IMG/VR virus record: IMGVR_UViG_3300044952_001066
Location: 1 to 49,073 of that record
Reading direction: 5' to 3' (one strand)
Source of the DNA: a virus
Length of the DNA stretch: 49,073 bases
Shown: one piece after another, positions 6,715 to 14,195 of the stretch
Numbering within the stretch: the first letter of the stretch is position 1
Layout of the letters: each line of letters opens with the position of its first letter
Made by a program: the position numbers and the translations under genes
Notes under the pieces: generated by a model
What the model was told of the DNA's origin: nothing
What the model saw: the letters and a program-made list of their open reading frames with translations, nothing else
Database searches by the model: none

Positions 6715-7560
6715 TTATTCGTCTTTGGATGCAACAGGATTGATAATATTGTTCAAACTTACCCAGTCATTCAAGTTGTTCTGCATGATCTCAAAATATT
6801 CTTGGGCTATTTCAGTTCCAACAAAATGTCGCCCCAGTTTCAATGCCTCTACACCAGTTGTTCCACTGCCTGCAAATGGGTCCAAGATTACATCTCCTGG
6901 ATTGCTCCAACTGATGATATGATCATGGGCCATAGCTGTGGGCATTTTGGCTGGATGAGAAATGCTCTTGCATGGCCGTTCTTGCCCTGCTGTTTTCATG
7001 CGCCAAATATTGCCTCGCATACCAAACTCTGAGTAGTCCTTTCTCGACCCCCTGTCTTGCATGAGACCATCCTTGTTACGCACTGTGTTCTTACCAAATG
7101 TTGCCATGCGTGCATGATCAGGATTATTTAATGCTGTAGTAGGTTTGTCTTTGATGGGATTGAAGGTTTTGGGTTTTCCAAGGCTGAACACAAACATCCA
7201 CTCTGCCAATTGGTGGTACCGGTTGCTGCTGGGATTGCTGAAGTTGGCTTTTTCGTAAACCATGGTATCGTGCAGTCGCCAACCACTGTCTATGAATTTC
7301 AAAGCTTGTCGAAAGCTTGTGCCAGTTTCACTGCCATTCACAACTTGATCAGCCACATTCCACATGACAATACCACCAGGCTTTGTTACTCTTTTGAGTT
7401 CCTTCAACAACTCATCAAAATCCCAAGTGTGGCCTTTGTAGTCTCGGAGGCTGTCGTAAGGAGGACTAGTGACAGTGAGATCAATGCTGGCGTCAAGAAC
7501 ATGCTGTTTCAGCATGCCAACATTATCACCTTGATAAATGCTGTAAGGCAAGGTGCTCAA
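6715..7560 (-). CDS. beta-class DNA methyltransferase (N6-A or N4-C)
   Basis: 281 aa from a TTG that overlaps the upstream stop as TTGA, with TAGGA 9 nt before it. Motif order is that of the beta class: catalytic motif IV TSPPY (31-35) comes before the AdoMet-binding motif I DPFAGSGTTG (227-236). YQGDNVGML near the N-terminus is typical of these enzymes. SPPY is found in N4-cytosine and in some N6-adenine enzymes, so the modified base is not resolved. No restriction endonuclease is next to it. It is probably an orphan enzyme protecting phage DNA or adjusting expression. It is translationally coupled to the vWA gene. Confidence 0.9.
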   Translation of the reverse strand: MSTLPYSIYQGDNVGMLKQHVLDASIDLTVTSPPYDSLRDYKGHTWDFDELLKELKRVTKPGGIVMWNVADQVVNGSETGTSFRQALKFIDSGWRLHDTMVYEKANFSNPSSNRYHQLAEWMFVFSLGKPKTFNPIKDKPTTALNNPDHARMATFGKNTVRNKDGLMQDRGSRKDYSEFGMRGNIWRMKTAGQERPCKSISHPAKMPTAMAHDHIISWSNPGDVILDPFAGSGTTGVEALKLGRHFVGTEIAQEYFEIMQNNLNDWVSLNNIINPVASKDE

Positions 7561-8966
7561 GAGTTGTGTCCTACAGCCGCAGCTACATTATCATAGCGTG
7601 GATTGTTCAGCGTTTCCAGCATCACAGTCAACGGCGAAAACTCCTCGCATTTCAAAATGCTTTTCAAGATGCTTGGAGAGAATCCACTTACCAAAGCAGC
7701 CCCTGTGCTGTGTGCCCTTACGGGAAAATTTCCTGCGCGAGCATTCAGGTTCCACCAAACAATTTTTGGAGTTGAGTAGCCGTGACGTTGGAAAGTTTCT
7801 TGAGCAATGTTCCAAGCCATTTGGTTTGCATCGCTTGAGGAGTCAAACTCTTGATCACTCAGCACCAGCACCACCTTGGGCATTTCACTGTTGGGCACAT
7901 TACCCATCACAGCTACACGCAAGATCTCACGGAAAGCTCGTTCAATGCTGGTGTTCATGCCCCAATGCAGTGTGCTGATTTGGCGCACCTTCTCCGTCAA
8001 GCTGCCTTGCAGTCGCTCAATTCGACTATCACCTGAAAAGGTCAACAGCAAGTCTTTGAAAGCGCCCTGTTGTTTGTCACTTACATAGAGCCCCAAACTC
8101 AAGGCCACCTCCATACAGGAGAGTTTGGAGTTGCCGCCAACAGCACTACTCATGCTACCAGAGGTGTCAACCATTGGAAGGATGTTGTCCTCACCCAACA
8201 GATTTGGTAGGCTGTCCCATTGAGCTTGCGCAACTTCTGCATCGCCATTACGCATGCTCTTCAACACATCGTAGGGAAAGAGAACGGAGCTGTTCACACG
8301 GGCAACACCAGTTTTCAAACCCTCTTTCCAAAGGTTGTAGCGTGCTGGATCATTTTTCAAAAAAGCCTTTTGATAGCGAGCACTGGCTACAGAAGGCAAT
8401 TGGCTATAGTGAATGTTGTGCCATTGTCGCGCACACATCTGTTGTTCCACTGTGTGACATTGGTTAACCACTAACTGGCGATATTCTTTGGGAGTTTTGA
8501 TTCCCAAGAGTTTGCGCAAGCGATTGGCTAGTTGTCCTTGGCGCGGGGCATATTTGGCTGCTAGTGCCTTGCCTTTGTGCAGCTCATCAGCATAATATGC
8601 TAGTGCAACCTGTTGCACTAGTGGATGAGCAATACTGAGTAAGTCGTCATATCTACCAAACTCAGGGATCAATGTGAGCAAGCGAATTGCCAGCTCTGGA
8701 TCCTTCTCACACAGTTGGTTGAACAATTTCCGGAAAATATCGCGTTCACCAGCACCACCGCGTGCATCACGTGCCCAAAACAGGGTTTTCACTGTCAGCA
8801 GTGTATCACAACTGAATGCAGCAGAAAATTGAGTAGACAGATTTTTGCCTCGACTGCTGCCGATGACAGCAAAGAGATCCAATACAGGATTGTTGGTTGT
8901 TGCATTGGTGGGCATGCCATTGGCTGTTTCTGAGTGGGTGAGATCAACGGCTGCTGCAAAGCTCAT
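7557..8966 (-). CDS. vWA-domain protein, DUF2828-like
   Basis: 469 aa from the ATG at 8966 (GAGGAAA 8 nt upstream); the longer frame to 9050 crosses the promoter. The N-terminal half is helical and TROVE-like in character (TLFWARDARGGAGERDIFRKL, then repeats of helices). The C-terminal half is a vWA fold with a complete MIDAS: MVDTSGSMS (DxSxS), a later Thr, and VLVLSDQEFD. I believe this arrangement matches DUF2828, known from bacteria, plants and large viruses, but that is from memory. TROVE proteins bind structured RNA, so an RNA-related role is possible. It is the first gene after a strong promoter and is followed by the methyltransferase. Confidence 0.8.
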   Translation of the reverse strand: MSFAAAVDLTHSETANGMPTNATTNNPVLDLFAVIGSSRGKNLSTQFSAAFSCDTLLTVKTLFWARDARGGAGERDIFRKLFNQLCEKDPELAIRLLTLIPEFGRYDDLLSIAHPLVQQVALAYYADELHKGKALAAKYAPRQGQLANRLRKLLGIKTPKEYRQLVVNQCHTVEQQMCARQWHNIHYSQLPSVASARYQKAFLKNDPARYNLWKEGLKTGVARVNSSVLFPYDVLKSMRNGDAEVAQAQWDSLPNLLGEDNILPMVDTSGSMSSAVGGNSKLSCMEVALSLGLYVSDKQQGAFKDLLLTFSGDSRIERLQGSLTEKVRQISTLHWGMNTSIERAFREILRVAVMGNVPNSEMPKVVLVLSDQEFDSSSDANQMAWNIAQETFQRHGYSTPKIVWWNLNARAGNFPVRAHSTGAALVSGFSPSILKSILKCEEFSPLTVMLETLNNPRYDNVAAAVGHNS

Positions 8967-8996
8967 GCAAAATTTCCTCATGCATATGTGTAGTGA

Positions 8997-9025
8997 ACTA
9001 TACCCTGTAAACAGGGTTGTGTCAA
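8997..9025 (-). promoter_or_regulatory. sigma70-type promoter with palindromic spacer
   Basis: TTGACA (9020-9025), 17-nt spacer and TATAGT (8997-9002) lie on the - strand before the vWA gene. The spacer contains a perfect dyad CCCTGTAAACAGGG (9003-9016), well placed for a repressor between -35 and -10. The TGA stop of the upstream gene (9022-9024) lies inside the -35. Confidence 0.8.
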
Positions 9026-9291
9026 AAATGTCGCAGCTTGATTTCAGCAATCAATTCTTGGAAACTGTCATCTTTCAAATCAAGAGGAAAGCCTTGCAGT
9101 CGGTTATTGTAGATTGGCAGCGTGTATCTAGTGTTCTCTACTTCAAAAAAGATTACAAACTTGTCATTTACTACGTCTTGAGCTATATCAATGTTCTGAG
9201 CCGAGACTTCTGCAATGATCTCGTAGATCAAGGGGCTTAACCAACGATATGTTTGATAGCTGATGTATTGTGCATTTATTTGAGTAGTCAC
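9022..9291 (-). CDS. small hypothetical protein
   Basis: 89 aa from a GTG with AAAGGAGATCCT directly upstream. The sequence has an N-terminal helix (WLSPLIYEIIAEVSAQN), a beta hairpin (KFVIFFEVENTRYTLPIYNN) and a C-terminal helix ending IKLRHF. No family recognised. Its TGA stop is part of the -35 box of the next promoter. It probably belongs to the short unit with the 62-aa gene upstream. Confidence 0.75.
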   Translation of the reverse strand: MTTQINAQYISYQTYRWLSPLIYEIIAEVSAQNIDIAQDVVNDKFVIFFEVENTRYTLPIYNNRLQGFPLDLKDDSFQELIAEIKLRHF

Positions 9292-9306
9292 AGGATCTCC
9301 TTTGTA

Positions 9307-9495
9307 TCACACATGATGCGATTTTAAGTTTGCGGAAGAGATCCTTTGTGGTGGGCACGGATTTGGATGTGGAATTGAACCACTGGTTTTGATAAACAAA
9401 ACGTTATCCAAAGGTTTGCTGAACCAAATCCTCAAGCCCGTAAACAGAATGCTGTTTTTGCACTTTTCCAATTGCATAAACTTTGCTGTAAGCAT
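9307..9495 (-). CDS. small hypothetical protein
   Basis: 62 aa, MLTAKFMQLEKCKNSILF..., with a good ribosome site (AAGGAAGA) just before the ATG and a promoter-like TTGACA box 35 nt further upstream. The C-terminal part is Pro-rich (SIPHPNPCPPQR). No recognisable domain. Part of the sequence can be folded into a cloverleaf-like shape, but the open frame with its signals is the better explanation. Confidence 0.6.
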   Translation of the reverse strand: MLTAKFMQLEKCKNSILFTGLRIWFSKPLDNVLFIKTSGSIPHPNPCPPQRISSANLKSHHV

Positions 9496-9506
9496 TCTTC
9501 CTTTTA

Positions 9507-9535
9507 AGGATATATGACAAATAGTGTTGTGTCAA
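9507..9535 (-). promoter_or_regulatory. sigma70-type promoter
   Basis: TTGACA (9530-9535) and TATCCT (9507-9512) are separated by 17 nt on the - strand. The -35 overlaps the TGA stop (9532-9534) of the phosphoesterase gene, as in two other promoters here. The -10 is imperfect. Confidence 0.55.
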
Positions 9536-10356
9536 ATAGCAATTTCAATTTCCACTGGAGTCCAACCAAGGTTTTCACCAGGATAGCCTCGAGCGTTGTT
9601 GATGTAGCGAACACCAGTCAGCACCCGGTCCTGACGATCATGCGTGTGACCAAAGCACCAAGCCCGAATGTTTGAGTTGGTGATGGGTTCCAAGAGTGTG
9701 TTTGCATAACTGCCATTTAGCATAACCCACTTGGGGTTTGGATTATACTTCAGCAGTGCTCGATTTGGTGCATGATGCGTCAGTACCACCACTGGGTGTG
9801 CTGAGTTGGTTACAGTGTTTTGGATATACTCAGCATCCGCTTTTGCAGAGTCTACAATTGCTTGCACCTTGTATTCTGTTCCCCACTGGATATAGCGAGC
9901 ATCATTCATGTAATGTAGGTAAGCTGAGGATTGCTGCTCAAAGTCAAATGGGCTACCAGCTTGGAAATCATGCCAACCAGTAGCACCCACAAACTTCACA
10001 CCGTTGACCACAACACTACCTCGATGCAGAAATGAGACATTATGTGCTTTGTTGTATCGGCTGTAGTGGTCGTAGATTTCCTCAACAGTGCGCGGATAGG
10101 GATACTGAGCGTCAAACTCTGGGTCACTCAGTCGAGTGGAATGAAATCCTAGGTTATAGAAGTCGTGATTTCCAGCCACCCAAATTACATGTTCAAATCG
10201 CTGACCAGCTTCACGCAGCCACCGGCTTCCAGCGCGAACATCATTTTCAATGTCGCCACACACCACAAGTGGAGTGGCAGAGTCAACCTCGTCAAGAAGC
10301 TGCCAATCCCACCCACTGTGGTCAATGTGAATGTCAGAGATGAGGGCAAATTTCAT
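9532..10356 (-). CDS. calcineurin-like metallophosphoesterase
   Basis: 274 aa. All family metal-binding motifs are present in order: SDIHID (D8, H10), VCGDIEND, VAGNHDF, VVLTHHAP and FGHTHDRQD. These bind a two-metal centre that hydrolyses phosphomono- or diesters. The substrate cannot be told; phage members act on nucleotides, 2-prime/3-prime ends or cyclic dinucleotides. The ATG overlaps the TGA of a possible 55-aa membrane ORF (ATGA), suggesting coupling. Confidence 0.93.
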   Translation of the reverse strand: MKFALISDIHIDHSGWDWQLLDEVDSATPLVVCGDIENDVRAGSRWLREAGQRFEHVIWVAGNHDFYNLGFHSTRLSDPEFDAQYPYPRTVEEIYDHYSRYNKAHNVSFLHRGSVVVNGVKFVGATGWHDFQAGSPFDFEQQSSAYLHYMNDARYIQWGTEYKVQAIVDSAKADAEYIQNTVTNSAHPVVVLTHHAPNRALLKYNPNPKWVMLNGSYANTLLEPITNSNIRAWCFGHTHDRQDRVLTGVRYINNARGYPGENLGWTPVEIEIAI

Positions 10357-10520
10357 AAGAATATCTTTCCAAAGAAGAAGCAGGTCACAAACTCAAGATC
10401 AAACAGAGACTCTAACAAAGAACAAACGACAACCAACAAACTGCAAAACACAATCCCAATATAGCAGCACAACAAAAAACAAATGGCGCCTGTGAGGCTT
10501 ACCGAAAACGTGCTGAGCAA
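10353..10520 (-). CDS. possible hydrophobic 55-aa protein
   Basis: A TTG-started frame encodes a very hydrophobic, Cys-rich product (AICFLLCCYIGIVFCSLLVVVC in the first half, predicted TM about 11-33) and ends TTATGA, so its stop overlaps the phosphoesterase ATG by 4 nt. AGGG lies about 9 nt before the TTG. T-rich DNA easily yields such frames, so the ATGA overlap is the main support. Confidence 0.3.
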   Translation of the reverse strand: MLSTFSVSLTGAICFLLCCYIGIVFCSLLVVVCSLLESLFDLEFVTCFFFGKIFL

Positions 10521-10613
10521 TGGGTTTAGCCCTGGAGGATGTTATCCATCCTGTCAATGATAATGTCTTGTTTTTTCCTTCACTTGTGACCTGATTGTGC
10601 AGGCTTTGTGGGC

Positions 10614-11183
10614 CTACACAATACCTAGAGACTCAAGCCATGTCCAGTCTTGGTCTCGAATATTGATTTCAGTAGAGATGTTAGCAGTCATAAGCTCTTC
10701 ACCAATAGCTGTCTGCCTGCGACGCAGTGTGACCAGCTGTGTGTTGAACTTCTCAATGTCGGTAAGGCTGAACACACCAACAGAAAAGCTTTCGGTGATT
10801 CGGTAAGAGCTTTTCTCATTGGCAACCGAGATGCTTTTGGCACGCTCTGCCAGGTGTGTGCTGCTGGGAACAGGAGTGCTCTTCACCAGCCGGGAGAACC
10901 GCGAAATCTGAGCAGCTACTACAGCCTGCTCACATAGCAGTTTACTAACACTGCACTTTACATTGGCTGCACCCACTTGCTCTCGGATGTTTGCGAGTGT
11001 TGACTCAAGACGATCAATCTCATCAATTGCACGCATTTGCGCACCACGAGCAATTGCCAGCATCTCATCATTTACTGACCAAAGTTCCATAGTTAGTTCG
11101 CCAGTAAGCTGTGATTGACGCTCACTGATAGCAGCTCGAATGCTGTTTTGCACAGCAGCAGCCTTGCGCAGATTCAATTTCAT
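10614..11183 (-). CDS. coiled-coil hypothetical protein
   Basis: 189 aa from the ATG at 11183 (AGGGA upstream). Almost entirely helical: MKLNLRKAAAVQNSIRAAI, then long heptad-like stretches (AIDEIDRLESTLANIREQV, IEKFNTQLVTLRRRQTAIG), with a Ser-rich middle. No enzyme motif. It may be a structural or scaffolding-type protein, but this is only from composition. Its own sigma70-type promoter (11217-11245) lies just upstream. Confidence 0.75.
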   Translation of the reverse strand: MKLNLRKAAAVQNSIRAAISERQSQLTGELTMELWSVNDEMLAIARGAQMRAIDEIDRLESTLANIREQVGAANVKCSVSKLLCEQAVVAAQISRFSRLVKSTPVPSSTHLAERAKSISVANEKSSYRITESFSVGVFSLTDIEKFNTQLVTLRRRQTAIGEELMTANISTEINIRDQDWTWLESLGIV

Positions 11184-11216
11184 CTCGTTGTCCCTATCAG
11201 CGTTTTGTTGTAGCAA

Positions 11217-11245
11217 ATTCTAGCTGAGGGCAGAGGTTACGTCAA
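11217..11245 (-). promoter_or_regulatory. sigma70-type promoter
   Basis: TTGACG (11240-11245), 17-nt spacer and TAGAAT (11217-11222) lie on the - strand, 34 nt before the coiled-coil gene. Confidence 0.65.
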
Positions 11246-11251
11246 ACCCTT

Positions 11252-11404
11252 TCAAATAGGCATGTGAATTTTTTGATGACGTTGAGTTTCAACCCTTTTC
11301 AATCGGCACTCAAAGTCAACAACATCAACAGCTTCACTCAGATAGCGTTCCTCATTGGTCATGCAATAATGGTGCCACCATTGACGAATTTTTTCCAAAA
11401 ACAT
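11252..11404 (-). CDS. DUF3563-like small protein
   Basis: 50 aa: MFLEKIRQWWHHYCM, then TNEERYLSEAVDVVDFECRL, then a basic tail. ACAGGAGAA lies 8 nt before the ATG. The ER-x-YL-x-AVD-x-x-D-x-E-x-R core is the hallmark of the small proteobacterial DUF3563 family, of unknown function, which supports a proteobacterial host. It lies between the end of LRR array 2 and the promoter of the coiled-coil gene, on the same strand as both. Confidence 0.75.
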   Translation of the reverse strand: MFLEKIRQWWHHYCMTNEERYLSEAVDVVDFECRLKRVETQRHQKIHMPI

Positions 11405-11456
11405 AATAGTTCTCCTGTTTTTGGCTATTTAACAGGAAATTGTTGCAGTGCACAAA

Positions 11457-12161
11457 TTACCATCTTGCATTTCCTTCAAATCCTGCATCTTCCAATTCTT
11501 TTTGGCAATCAAACATTGCTCGTTTGCCTTGTCCCAAGAATGGTTTCATTATGTTTATGACTTCAGTAGCTTTGCTGGGAAACTCAATACTGGCGAGACT
11601 AAGGTTATTTGCCACCAATGTACGCAAGAGAGGCATGTCTTCGCGCCAATCGAGGGCTACATGAGACACATCCACAGGAAAGCCCTCTAGTGAGCGTAGA
11701 TTTGGATTTCGTATAGCCACCATTATTCCATCTACTTTTTTGGGCCCGCCGATGAAATTTGTGATATTTGTGTCCAAAAGCAAAAACTCTCCGCGGATAT
11801 GAACAGGCGCGCCTTGCAGGGTGCGTAGTGGGTTGTCTGAGCAGACATATGCCCCAAAAACTTCAGTAGGGCCACCTTCAAGTGAAGTGAGCTTGTTATC
11901 CTGACACTTAAAACTGCCTTCCACTGTATAAGGACAGCCTACTAAACTTTTCAAGTTACTATTACTCACATTGAAGTGTCGCCGCACATAACCAAACTTC
12001 ACCGGCAGTGTTGAAGTGAGTTTGCCGTCAAATGTGCGAAAGTTTTTGTTCAACGCATCTACACCGGTAGCCGAGACTTGACCCTCGTCATCAATATCAA
12101 CTGGACCAGAAAAGGCAAAATTGATTTTCAGGAGGTCCCATATGTCAGCTTCAGTTACCAA
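11457..12161 (-). CDS. LRR-like repeat protein, last gene of array 2
   Basis: 234 aa from a TTG (TTGGTAA overlap with the upstream stop). The N-terminus VTEADIWDLLKINF is a diverged version of the MVDKxEI start. About five 21-residue repeats follow (LKSLVGCPYTVEGSFKCQDN, LTSLEGGPTEVFGAYVCSDN, LRTLQGAPVHIRGEF...), then LPLLRTL and the shared tail ending FEGNARW. Its stop region still contains ATGGTAA, but no gene follows in that frame, so this is the distal end of the array. Function unknown. Confidence 0.85.
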   Translation of the reverse strand: MVTEADIWDLLKINFAFSGPVDIDDEGQVSATGVDALNKNFRTFDGKLTSTLPVKFGYVRRHFNVSNSNLKSLVGCPYTVEGSFKCQDNKLTSLEGGPTEVFGAYVCSDNPLRTLQGAPVHIRGEFLLLDTNITNFIGGPKKVDGIMVAIRNPNLRSLEGFPVDVSHVALDWREDMPLLRTLVANNLSLASIEFPSKATEVINIMKPFLGQGKRAMFDCQKELEDAGFEGNARW

Positions 12162-12835
12162 TGTGCGTTCCCTTCAAATCCAGCGTCCTCTAGATCCTTT
12201 TGGCATTCAAACAAGTATCGTATGCCGTTTCCTGCGTATTTGTTTAGAATTTGTTTGACTGTCCAAACGTCAAGATTATCAGGATAAAATTCAATTTTTT
12301 TGGCCATTAGTGTGCGAAGCAAAGGCAGCCGGTTTTTGTATGTGATGTGTACAGTGTCGCCAACCTCAGGAAACCCCTCAAGTGACCGGAGCTTGGTATT
12401 ACTGTAGCACCAAAAATCGCTGCCAACAGAGGCAGGTGCCCCCAGTAGTGATGACAACAGTGGGTTCTGTGAGCAATAGAAGGTGCTAAGAACTTCAACA
12501 GGTCCTCCCTCAAGTGATTTTAGGAGCTGGTTCTTTCGACAGCGAAACCCTGTGACTTTTTGTGGGGCGCCAGCTAGTGATGTGAGTTTAGTGTTGTCGC
12601 ACCAGAAATCACCGCCAATCACTTGGGGTGCACCTTCAAGAGATATCAATTTTTCGTTGTTTCTGCAAAAGAAATCTCCAGCTACATCACCAAACCGCAC
12701 AGGCAATCTCGCCGTATCGTGTGTTAGCTCCACATGCCCATTACAAGAGACCAGTCCGTGATCGTCAATGGTTATCTCACCAGTTGTTTTAAAATATTTT
12801 TTCAACAACTCCATTATTTCATTCTTGTCTACCAC
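12155..12835 (-). CDS. LRR-like repeat protein, array 2
   Basis: 226 aa from a GTG (GTGGTAG overlap). Starts VVDKNEIMELLKKYFKTTG, then about five repeats, each with a Cys in the third strand position (FFCRNNEKL, FWCDNTKL, FRCRKNQL, FYCSQNPL, FWCYSNTKL). The C-terminal block is diverged at one point (NKYAGNGIRYLFECQKDLED) but ends FEGNAHW. The repeated Cys column could form a ladder inside the solenoid. Part of the operon running from the AAA+ gene. Confidence 0.85.
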   Translation of the reverse strand: MVDKNEIMELLKKYFKTTGEITIDDHGLVSCNGHVELTHDTARLPVRFGDVAGDFFCRNNEKLISLEGAPQVIGGDFWCDNTKLTSLAGAPQKVTGFRCRKNQLLKSLEGGPVEVLSTFYCSQNPLLSSLLGAPASVGSDFWCYSNTKLRSLEGFPEVGDTVHITYKNRLPLLRTLMAKKIEFYPDNLDVWTVKQILNKYAGNGIRYLFECQKDLEDAGFEGNAHW

Positions 12836-13563
12836 CTTGCATTTCCTTCAAATCCAGCATCTTCCAGTTCTTTTTGGCAATCAAACATTGCTCGTTTGCC
12901 TTGTCCTGCATAGAGGTTTAAAATTGTTTCAATTGTTTTGTCCTCTCGGTAGGGATAGAATTGAACCTTTTTTGCCAGCAAACAACGAAGCAGTGGCAAA
13001 GTGGAGCTATAGGAGAGATGTAAGATTCCAGGTATGGTTGGCAAGCCTTCAAGTGTGGTGAGCTGCTGGTTGATGTGGCAGAAGAAATCACCACCAACTG
13101 AAGTGGGTGCACCTTCAAGTGTGGTGAGCTGGTTGTTGTAGCAGAAGAAATTACCACCAACTGAAGTGGGTGCACCTTCAAGTGTGGTGAGCTGGTTGTT
13201 GTCGCACCAGAAACTACCACCAACTGAAGTGGGTGCACCTTCAAGTGTGGTGAGCTGCTGGTTGCTGCACGAGAAATCACCACCAACTGAAGTGGGTGCA
13301 CCTTCAAGTGTGGTGAGCTGGTTGTTGTAGCAGAAGAAATTACCACCAACTGAAGTGGGTGCACCTTCAAGTGTGGTGAGCTGGTTGATATGGCAGAAGA
13401 AATCACCACCAACCTTATCAAAAGCAACAGGCAATCTCTTCAACTTCTTTTTTAGATTTACCATACCTGTACAACTAACCAATCCCTTATCATCAATGGT
13501 TATTGAACCAGTTGTTTTGAAATTAGCTTTCAACAAAGCCATTATTTCTTTTTTGTCTACCAT
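12829..13563 (-). CDS. LRR-like repeat protein with near-identical repeats
   Basis: 244 aa from ATG (ATGGTAG overlap). Six repeats of L-T-T-L-E-G-A-P-T-S-V-G-G-x-F-x-C-x-x-N-Q follow one another at about residues 62-190, nearly identical in protein and DNA, then LPLLRCLL and the common tail ending FEGNARW. The uniform repeats contrast with the diverged ones in its neighbours and indicate recent tandem expansion. Copy number may vary between isolates. Function unknown. Confidence 0.88.
   Translation of the reverse strand: MVDKKEIMALLKANFKTTGSITIDDKGLVSCTGMVNLKKKLKRLPVAFDKVGGDFFCHINQLTTLEGAPTSVGGNFFCYNNQLTTLEGAPTSVGGDFSCSNQQLTTLEGAPTSVGGSFWCDNNQLTTLEGAPTSVGGNFFCYNNQLTTLEGAPTSVGGDFFCHINQQLTTLEGLPTIPGILHLSYSSTLPLLRCLLAKKVQFYPYREDKTIETILNLYAGQGKRAMFDCQKELEDAGFEGNARW
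13036..13413 (-). repeat. tandem 63-bp coding repeats
   Basis: Five units start at 13099, 13162, 13225, 13288 and 13351 (exact 63-bp steps), with a 66-bp variant before them. Each encodes one 21-residue LRR-like repeat. Differences cluster in a few codons at the variable strand. Confidence 0.9.
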
Positions 13564-14195
13564 TTTGCATTCCCTTCAAATCCAGCATCTTCCAAGTCCT
13601 TTTGACAATCAAACAAACCCTTTTTGCCTTTGCCAGCATATTTGTTCAATATCTTGGCTACCTGGTAAGCCTTCTCGAAAGTGTCACCTGTGTTTGAGAA
13701 CCCAACTTCCTTAGCAACCAAAGTTCTCAACAAAGGCAAACTATTGTGCCATGTTAAGTCAACACTTGTTCCAACGTGGTTAGGAAACCCTTGTAAGGAG
13801 GTTAACCAGTTACCATGGCAGCTGAGTCTGCCTGGAATTTCAGTAGGCAGGCCTGTTAAATCACTCAAACGATTATAAGAGCAATTGTATTCGCCGCCTA
13901 CAATCTTTGTTGGTCCATGTTCAAGAGACTCTAGTTCGTTACCAGAGCAATAAAAGGACCCGCACTCTTGTGGCGCACCTAAGAGAGATTCAAGCCCCAT
14001 GCTGGCAAAGCCGCAGACGCCTGTGACTTTTTTGAAACGCACAGGTAGCTGGGGAAAGGATTGCCCTACTCCCCAAGCTACAATATCACCGTCAACAACT
14101 ATCTCATTACTGGGACTCAAGGAGATTTTGGTTGTGCTAGGCACATCAAAATTTTTGTAGACCCAACTCTCTACTTGTTCTTTTGTGTCCAGCAT
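13557..14195 (-). CDS. LRR-like repeat protein, first gene of array 2
   Basis: 212 aa from the ATG at 14195, which overlaps the upstream stop as TGATG. The N-terminus MLDTKEQVESWVYKNF differs from the MVDK type. Repeats follow (LESLLGAPQECGSFYCSGNE, LESLEHGPTKIVGGEYNCSYNR type), then LPLLRTLVAKEV and the common tail NKYAGKGKKGLFDCQKDLEDAGF-type. The start at 14252 is unlikely because it runs through the upstream gene. The tight overlap ties the LRR array to the vWA/AAA+ genes in one operon. Confidence 0.85.
   Translation of the reverse strand: MLDTKEQVESWVYKNFDVPSTTKISLSPSNEIVVDGDIVAWGVGQSFPQLPVRFKKVTGVCGFASMGLESLLGAPQECGSFYCSGNELESLEHGPTKIVGGEYNCSYNRLSDLTGLPTEIPGRLSCHGNWLTSLQGFPNHVGTSVDLTWHNSLPLLRTLVAKEVGFSNTGDTFEKAYQVAKILNKYAGKGKKGLFDCQKDLEDAGFEGNAKW

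Noticed and set aside
9365-9440. Cloverleaf-like tRNA candidate on the - strand (GGATTTGG...CCAAATCC ends, GTGGTTCAATTCCAC arm, GTTTTGTTTATCAAAAC arm)
   Set aside because: The variable region is far too short, arms do not fit a standard register, and the stretch lies within a 62-aa gene that has a good ribosome site and promoter.
13036-13413. CRISPR-like array
   Set aside because: The periodic 63-bp units are coding, have no distinct spacers and stay in frame with the LRR protein.
12918-13427. 169-aa alternative - strand frame across the LRR repeats
   Set aside because: It is a shadow created by the 63-bp periodicity; the repeated product SSPHLKVHPLQLVV is the same DNA in another frame of the real LRR gene.
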